The notes under the pieces: generated by a model
What the model saw: the letters and a program-made list of their open reading frames with translations, nothing else
What the model was told of the DNA's origin: nothing
The model's database searches: none
Translations under genes and position numbers: made by a program
Source of the DNA: Caryophanales bacterium UBA970
Lineage (GTDB): Bacteria > Bacillota_I > Bacilli_A > RFN20 > CAG-826
Assembly: GCA_002292805.1 (NCBI GenBank)
Contig: DBCA01000052.1
Location: 1,128 to 7,900, forward strand
Direction: 5' to 3'
Length of the DNA: 6,773 nt
Shown: positions 1 to 3,838 of the stretch, piece after piece
Layout of the letters: each line of letters begins with the position of its first letter
Numbering within the stretch: the first letter of the stretch is position 1

Positions 1-87
1 TTAAGCCTTTACCAATGGTAGAATAAAAACCTGTTCGATTCGATAAAGATTTCATAAGCTTATTTTAACATAATTTGTATATTTATT

Positions 88-120
88 AAAAAAATGCAAA
101 TTAAAAAATTTAATTTGCAT
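88..120 (-). terminator. Intrinsic terminator of the acetyltransferase gene
   Basis: A perfect 12-bp inverted repeat (ATGCAAATTAAA at 94-105 and its complement at 109-120) encloses a 3-nt loop. Read leftwards, the hairpin is followed at once by six T residues (93 down to 88), the form of a Rho-independent terminator. The first arm contains the last codons and the TAA stop (112-110) of the acetyltransferase gene, so terminator and coding end overlap. Read rightwards, no T-run follows the stem, so it should act mainly on leftward transcripts. The stem is AT-rich but long. Confidence 0.85.
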
Positions 121-934
121 GTCTTACAATTTTTCTTTCTATCTTAGATGAGGTTTTGACATGTATTCTTAACTGAAATAGGCTAGTGACATCACGAAAT
201 CCCCAATGCTGATAAATGGTGTACGCTTGGTCCTTTGGATTCGCTACAAGCATGACGACTTGTACCCCGAGTTGCTTTAAATGCTGGATGGTCTTGAGGA
301 ACATCGATTTGCCGATTCCTTGATGTTGATGAGTATCACGTACATAAAATTCATCGATTTCACCTATCTCATTAAACCGGTGGTAGCCAATTTGACCGAG
401 GATAAAATCGTTTTGTTTGGCGATGAGATAACCAGCGTGTTGGGGGTATTGCTTTAACACCTCAAGGATTCGCTTACCGTTACCTTTGGCATAATCGTCT
501 CCGTACGCAACATCCATTGCGTGATTGAACGTTAGGAAGGAAGTTTGATGACGTTCTTGAAGGTGGTCAATGGTTACATCAGCATGAGAGATTTGAATGT
601 TCTTAAGCAGTAATTCGATCGGGGCGCTCATCATCATCAACGATTCCTTGATGGGTGTATGTGGAAGAAGAAGCGATTGAATGGTCGCTTGGGTGTCTGG
701 TGATAAGGTGACAAACTGACTAAATCCAAATGACTTGGTGGTGGCAAGGTAACGCCGAATGGTAAGTGGATTGATGGTTGGTTGGGACAACAATAAAAAG
801 TTATGACTGAATTTATCAACTTGGTTGCCATCTTGGTAGCGGATCGCATCTTCAAAAGGCATAGCCTTTGCATAGAGCTTAATCCCTTCAAAATATGTAT
901 GGATGAGTTTTTGATTGAAGTTGTTTTGCACCAT
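110..934 (-). CDS. GNAT-family N-acetyltransferase with extra N-terminal region
   Basis: Predicted cytosolic acetyl-CoA-dependent N-acetyltransferase of 274 residues; the substrate cannot be read from sequence. The GNAT fold occupies the C-terminal half, about residues 125-260. The acetyl-CoA pyrophosphate loop is visible as Q203-H-Q-G206-I-G208-K, which fits the family motif Q/R-x-x-G-x-G/A. It follows the strand EIDEFYVRD, which fits motif A. The later YTIYQHWGF (about 238-246) is the usual motif B segment with its Tyr and terminal GF. Residues 1-120 match no domain I can name; they may be a degenerate second GNAT-like half or a substrate-binding domain. An in-frame TAA five codons upstream makes the ATG at 934 the earliest start. 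No Shine-Dalgarno site precedes it, and a TATAAT lies only 6 nt away, suggesting a leaderless mRNA. It is divergent from the abiE operon and probably monocistronic. Confidence 0.88.
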   Translation of the reverse strand: MVQNNFNQKLIHTYFEGIKLYAKAMPFEDAIRYQDGNQVDKFSHNFLLLSQPTINPLTIRRYLATTKSFGFSQFVTLSPDTQATIQSLLLPHTPIKESLMMMSAPIELLLKNIQISHADVTIDHLQERHQTSFLTFNHAMDVAYGDDYAKGNGKRILEVLKQYPQHAGYLIAKQNDFILGQIGYHRFNEIGEIDEFYVRDTHQHQGIGKSMFLKTIQHLKQLGVQVVMLVANPKDQAYTIYQHWGFRDVTSLFQLRIHVKTSSKIERKIVRHAN

Positions 935-940
935 GAATAA

Positions 941-946
941 ATTATA
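941..946 (-). promoter_or_regulatory. Candidate -10 box of the acetyltransferase gene
   Basis: On the minus strand this is an exact TATAAT. Six nucleotides separate it from the ATG at 934, so a start site at the usual distance would fall on or next to the A of the initiation codon. No good -35 hexamer lies 16-18 bp further upstream; the best is a weak TTCTAA at 970-965. The region is AT-rich, so a chance match is possible. Confidence 0.4.
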
Positions 947-1034
947 TTACGACCAGTATCTAGATTAGAATCATGAATCAATATTTTTAGTTTGTTGAAT
1001 GCTAGAATTTACATCTATTAAGTAAGAGTAAGGT

Positions 1035-1063
1035 TTGACAAAATAACTTTTATTAAATATAAT
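1035..1063 (+). promoter_or_regulatory. Consensus sigma-70/sigma-A type promoter of the abiE operon
   Basis: TTGACA at 1035-1040 and TATAAT at 1058-1063 are both exact consensus hexamers, separated by the optimal 17 bp. Transcription would begin near 1070, giving a leader of about 17 nt before the antitoxin ATG at 1087. A perfect promoter is unusually strong. In this family the AbiEi antitoxin commonly represses its own operon, so a strong core promoter held down by the antitoxin is a reasonable expectation. Confidence 0.85.
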
Positions 1064-1098
1064 CAAAGCATATCAATCAACATCCTATGATTTATCAA
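1062..1098 (+). promoter_or_regulatory. Cluster of ATCAA repeats, possible AbiEi operator
   Basis: Four copies of ATCAA begin at 1062, 1072, 1076 and 1094, on the same strand, from the end of the -10 box to just inside the antitoxin gene. The first two are 10 bp apart, one helical turn. AbiEi antitoxins are known to bind repeats in their own promoter, and bound protein here would cover the transcription start. The motif is short and AT-rich, so this is only a suggestion. Confidence 0.2.
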
Positions 1099-1674
1099 CA
1101 AAAATTAAAATTAATAATTGCAGAAAATAAAGGTTTTATCACATCGAAGATGGTAAAAGAACAAGGTGTCCATCCTCAGTACTTTTCTATGTTTATCAAA
1201 ACAGAAAAACTCATTAAAGTATCTTCAGGTATTTATCGCAGCAAAGACGCTTGGGAGGATATGTTTTTTATTTTTCAGCAAAAAAAACAAATGATTTATT
1301 CCCATCTTACTGCGGCCTACCTCCATGGTTTGATTGATCGAGATCCATCAGTGTATCATGTCACCTTACCCACCGGATATAACACTTCCCAAGTTCAGCA
1401 TCCTTTACTTAAAATTTTCACAATCAAGCGCGAATGCTTTAAGCTTGGTCTTAGCTCAATGCCATCACCTTTTGGGCATCGTATTCAGTTGTATGATGCT
1501 GAACGAACCCTATGCGATTTGATTCGATCGCGATCGAAATTAGACAAAGGCCTTGTGATTCAAGCCGTAAAGACATATGCAAGACGCTCAAACCGAAACA
1601 TGATCAAACTCATGAATTATGCTTCAACGTTTCAAGTAGCGAAGATTTTAAGAACTTACTTAGAGGTTTTATAG
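1087..1674 (+). CDS. abiEi: AbiEi-family antitoxin / transcriptional repressor (type IV toxin-antitoxin)
   Basis: Antitoxin of an AbiE toxin-antitoxin pair, 195 residues, a normal length for the family. The N-terminus (about 1-52) is the typical AbiEi winged helix: a helix, then GFITSKMVKEQGVHPQYFS and the wing KLIKVSSGIYRS. The C-terminal antitoxin domain follows, with HVTLPTGYNT near 91-100 and the conserved YDAERTLCDLIR at 136-147, ending in helices closing on YLEVL. In characterised AbiE systems the N-terminal domain binds the operon promoter and the C-terminal domain is needed to neutralise the toxin without a stable complex (type IV). I keep the ATG at 1087 because the winged helix would be cut by the next Met; there is no evident Shine-Dalgarno site before it. 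It is the first gene of a two-gene operon behind a consensus promoter, and its TAG overlaps the toxin start by one base. Confidence 0.93.
   Translation: MIYQQKLKLIIAENKGFITSKMVKEQGVHPQYFSMFIKTEKLIKVSSGIYRSKDAWEDMFFIFQQKKQMIYSHLTAAYLHGLIDRDPSVYHVTLPTGYNTSQVQHPLLKIFTIKRECFKLGLSSMPSPFGHRIQLYDAERTLCDLIRSRSKLDKGLVIQAVKTYARRSNRNMIKLMNYASTFQVAKILRTYLEVL
1523..1538. repeat. Perfect 16-bp palindrome inside abiEi
   Basis: TTCGATCGCGATCGAA is its own reverse complement, centred between 1530 and 1531. It contains four CpG and two GATC steps in otherwise AT-rich DNA. It lies in the codons for Ile-Arg-Ser-Arg-Ser-Lys (146-151) of the antitoxin. Alternating CGA and TCG codons generate it directly, so coding chance is a sufficient explanation. 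A protein-binding or methylation-sensitive site is possible but unsupported. Confidence 0.6.
1662..1666 (+). promoter_or_regulatory. Ribosome binding site fixing the GTG start of abiEii
   Basis: AGAGG ends 7 nt before the GTG at 1674, good Shine-Dalgarno geometry. It lies inside the final codons of abiEi. It decides the toxin start in favour of GTG 1674 over the in-frame ATG at 1512, which lies deep inside abiEi. Confidence 0.7.
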
Positions 1675-2519
1675 TGACTACCCGTGTTCAACTTAATGCG
1701 CTCGTCAAAAACAAAGCAACGGAGTTAAATCTAAGCCCGGGAATTGTTTTAAGAATGACCCTATTTGATTTGTTTCTTGAAAAGCTTGCTCAATCTGAGT
1801 ATTGTCATCAATTTGTTATTAAAGGTGGATTTTTAATTGCAGCCATAACCCAAATTGAATTAAGAACAACCAAAGATTTAGATGTAACCATCAAGTCACT
1901 TGCATTAAACCACCAAGTAATCGAAAGTGTATTCCAGCATATTCTTTCCATTCCCACCATCGCTAATCTCCATATGAATCTGATCAAACTTGAAACCATC
2001 CTTGAGGAGGCAACCTACCAAGGACTAAGAGCAACCATTCAAGTCGCATTTGATGGATTGGTTGAAACCATCAAGATTGATTTAACAGCAGGAGATGTTA
2101 TCACCCCTCATGAGATCGATTTTCACTATCAAACATTGATTAAGGGCAAAAAACTCCATTTAAAGTCTTATAACGTAGAAACCATTCTTTCAGAAAAATT
2201 AGAAACCATTTTAATGAGAGCACAGGTCAATACAAGAATGAGAGATTTTTATGATGTTTTTATCTTATGGTCTAGATTTCAAGCATCCATTCAATTAGAC
2301 ATGCTTAAAAAAGGCTTTATCAAAACTTCAACCCAGCGCGGATCGTTGACCACCATTGAACAAAATGTTGCAGATATTTTAAAGATGATCAAAACCGATC
2401 CTCAACTTAATCAATTATGGAAACAATATCAATCTGCATATGAATTTGCACAACAGATTACATGGAAAAAGGTTCTTTTAACCGTAGAACACATCATCTT
2501 TAACCTTATATTCAATTAG
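1674..2519 (+). CDS. abiEii: AbiEii-family nucleotidyltransferase toxin (type IV toxin-antitoxin)
   Basis: Toxin partner of the upstream antitoxin, 281 residues from the GTG. It belongs to the DNA polymerase beta-like nucleotidyltransferases of the AbiEii/AbiGii group; some relatives (MenA) add nucleotides to tRNA acceptor ends, and GTP binding is reported for AbiEii. Family motifs appear in order: FVIKGGFLI with the GG at 51-52; RTTKDLDV with the metal-binding Asp pair D68 and D70; IKID with the third acidic residue near D136; and EKLETILMRAQ...RMRDFYDVF with K175, R190, D191 and D194. All catalytic positions look intact, so an active toxin is expected. The frame is open back to an ATG at 1512, but that stretch lies wholly inside abiEi and is non-homologous shadow. 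The GTG overlaps the antitoxin TAG by one base (taGTG) behind an AGAGG site, implying translational coupling. Expression should follow the shared promoter at 1035-1063. Confidence 0.93.
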   Translation: MTTRVQLNALVKNKATELNLSPGIVLRMTLFDLFLEKLAQSEYCHQFVIKGGFLIAAITQIELRTTKDLDVTIKSLALNHQVIESVFQHILSIPTIANLHMNLIKLETILEEATYQGLRATIQVAFDGLVETIKIDLTAGDVITPHEIDFHYQTLIKGKKLHLKSYNVETILSEKLETILMRAQVNTRMRDFYDVFILWSRFQASIQLDMLKKGFIKTSTQRGSLTTIEQNVADILKMIKTDPQLNQLWKQYQSAYEFAQQITWKKVLLTVEHIIFNLIFN

Positions 2520-2527
2520 GTTTTTTT
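2502..2527 (+). terminator. Probable weak intrinsic terminator of the abiE operon
   Basis: AACCT (2502-2506) pairs with AGGTT (2518-2522). Two further pairs can form inside after one T-T mismatch, leaving a 5-nt loop, and seven T residues run from 2521 to 2527. The hairpin overlaps the abiEii stop codon. The stem is short and AT-rich, so termination may be partial; no better candidate exists before the next gene. Confidence 0.45.
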
Positions 2528-2559
2528 GAAACGTATCTAAATTGATCCATCATGTCAAA

Positions 2560-2576
2560 ACGGAGGATTAGTCCGT
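2560..2576. other. Small stem-loop containing a Shine-Dalgarno-like GGAGG
   Basis: ACGGA (2560-2564) and TCCGT (2572-2576) form a perfect 5-bp stem around the 7-nt loop GGATTAG. The sequence includes GGAGG at 2562-2566. No T-run follows on the plus strand. On the minus strand TTTT follows, which is weak terminator form, although no leftward gene reads into it except by passing the convergent gene pair. Its role is unclear. Confidence 0.3.
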
Positions 2577-2614
2577 GTGATTAAGCTTTTATGTATAGTA
2601 ATTTAATTTGAGAC

Positions 2615-2633
2615 TATAATTAATTTAATGGAG
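2615..2633 (+). promoter_or_regulatory. -10 box and ribosome binding site of the McrB-like gene
   Basis: An exact TATAAT lies at 2615-2620 and a GGAG at 2630-2633, the latter 5 nt before the ATG at 2639. Transcription would start near 2627, giving a very short leader that just includes the ribosome site. The -35 region is poor: TGTATA at 2592-2597, at 17-bp spacing, matches three of six positions. The gene therefore seems to have its own modest promoter rather than depending only on abiE read-through. Confidence 0.5.
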
Positions 2634-2638
2634 CACAT

Positions 2639-3838
2639 ATGATTGCTAATTTATTTCAACAGGTTCTCGACACTTATTTATCTGAGACAAATGCAAAAGT
2701 AGATCAAAACTCAAAGTCACATAAATTATTGGTGGTTGACTTGCCTAAAGCATTTAATCAGTTATTAAAGCGTACAGAGATCTATGTTAAGGGAACAGAG
2801 GGAATTGGTAATAGAACAGATTATCCTTGGGTTTGTTTAATGAATAGAAAATTAACCACTTCGCCTCAGGAATCTATTTATATTGCTTATTTGTTTCAGA
2901 GAAATATGAATGGTTTTTACATTACCCTCAATCAAGGAATAACTTTTTTTGAGAATAACTACAAAAAAGATAAATACGATTATGCAGAGAAAGTAGCTAA
3001 TTATTTTAAAAACGAGATTGAAGAGTCATTCTTTTCAAAAACACCTATTCAATTGGGAGGGGTAAGAGGCGATAAGGGTTATGGATATGAAAAAACCACA
3101 ATCATAAGCAAATATTATCCTTCTAAAAAATTTAATGATGACCAATTGCTGAGTGATTTAAATGAAATGCTAAAACTTTATGATGAAGTCGCCAATCTAA
3201 TGTATCCAAAAACTTATGAACAATCAGTTCTCAATATTCTTGATGGTCCTAATGAAGTTAAGGTAGCTTTTGAAGAGGCAACAAGAGAAATTGAAAAGGT
3301 CCTCAAAGATTCAGATTCCCAATCAAAAATTGTTAAAGATTTAATTGAGGTTCAGCCAAATAGAAATAAGATTAGGCGCTTAAAAAAATTAGCGATTGGC
3401 AGCGACAAAAAGACGGATTATATTCAAAAAGCTAGAGAGAGTGCAAGAACTGGATTAGTTGGAGAAGAATTAGTTTTGCAATGGGAAAAAGAACGGCTTA
3501 TTAAAGAAGGATACGATAATCTAGTTGAACAAATTAAGTGGATAAGTAAGCAAACAGATACCTATGGGTATGATATTGAATCGGTTGATATAAAACCAAA
3601 TGGTGAATTGAAGAAGATGTTCATTGAAGTTAAAACAACGGTATCCAAGTACGACACTGATTTTTTTGTAAGTGCAAACGAAGTTGAAAAATCAAATCAA
3701 CTAGGTTCAGATTACTGGGTTTATAGAATTTTTGATTGCGATTCTGAAACACCGAAATTGTACAAGGTAAGTGGAAAAATTTCCGATAACTTTGAAATTG
3801 ATCCAGTTAATTTCGTTGCAAGATTAAAGAGAAACTAA
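2639..3838 (+). CDS. McrB-like N-terminal (DUF3578) and DUF3883 nuclease-domain protein, predicted modification-dependent restriction enzyme
   Basis: This 399-residue protein has two recognisable parts. Residues about 10-195 match the MrcB_N/DUF3578 domain, which in other proteins precedes McrB-type GTPases and resembles DNA-recognition modules: note YIAYLFQRNMNGFYITLNQG (81-100), the GDKGYGYEKTTI stretch (144-155) and the following SDLNEMLKLYDEV. Residues about 262-390 match DUF3883 (NOV_C): GEELV at 275-279, YDIES at 311-315 and IEVKTT at 329-334. E276, D312, E330 and K332 form a plausible PD-(D/E)XK active site. A charged linker (about 205-260) joins them. There is no GTPase or helicase domain, so the protein would bind modified or otherwise marked DNA and cut it unaided; that activity is inferred. 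The ATG at 2639 is supported by GGAG 5 nt upstream. The DNA looks visibly more AT-rich than the flanking helicase gene. Its TAA overlaps the end of that convergent gene. Confidence 0.8.
   Translation: MIANLFQQVLDTYLSETNAKVDQNSKSHKLLVVDLPKAFNQLLKRTEIYVKGTEGIGNRTDYPWVCLMNRKLTTSPQESIYIAYLFQRNMNGFYITLNQGITFFENNYKKDKYDYAEKVANYFKNEIEESFFSKTPIQLGGVRGDKGYGYEKTTIISKYYPSKKFNDDQLLSDLNEMLKLYDEVANLMYPKTYEQSVLNILDGPNEVKVAFEEATREIEKVLKDSDSQSKIVKDLIEVQPNRNKIRRLKKLAIGSDKKTDYIQKARESARTGLVGEELVLQWEKERLIKEGYDNLVEQIKWISKQTDTYGYDIESVDIKPNGELKKMFIEVKTTVSKYDTDFFVSANEVEKSNQLGSDYWVYRIFDCDSETPKLYKVSGKISDNFEIDPVNFVARLKRN

Noticed and set aside
3..26. Possible C-terminal end of a rightward gene (KPLPMVE then TAA)
   Set aside because: Only seven codons are visible, the other forward frames also stop by base 21, and nothing distinguishes it from chance.
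30..42. TTCGATT resembling a tRNA T-loop
   Set aside because: The flanking bases (ACCTG before, CGATA after) cannot form the T-stem, and no acceptor or anticodon arm is present.
637..981. Second leftward open frame of about 114 codons over the start of the acetyltransferase gene
   Set aside because: It overlaps the clear GNAT gene in a different frame, has no domain signature, and its Cys/Ser/His-rich low-complexity composition is typical of a shadow frame.
1512..1673. In-frame upstream extension of the abiEii reading frame from an ATG at 1512
   Set aside because: It lies entirely within abiEi in another frame, its peptide does not resemble the AbiEii N-terminus, and GTG 1674 has a well-placed AGAGG site.
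1808..1999. Leftward open frame of 63 codons inside abiEii
   Set aside because: It is antisense to the catalytic motifs of the toxin and has no independent support.
1992..2209. Four copies of GAAACCAT within 218 nt of abiEii
   Set aside because: All are in the same codon frame and encode Glu-Thr-Ile at four separate places, so codon preference explains them.
2530..2558. Minus-strand TTGACA (2558-2553) as a leftward promoter
   Set aside because: The -10 position at proper spacing is TACGTT, a poor match, and no leftward gene follows it; transcription would run antisense into abiEii.
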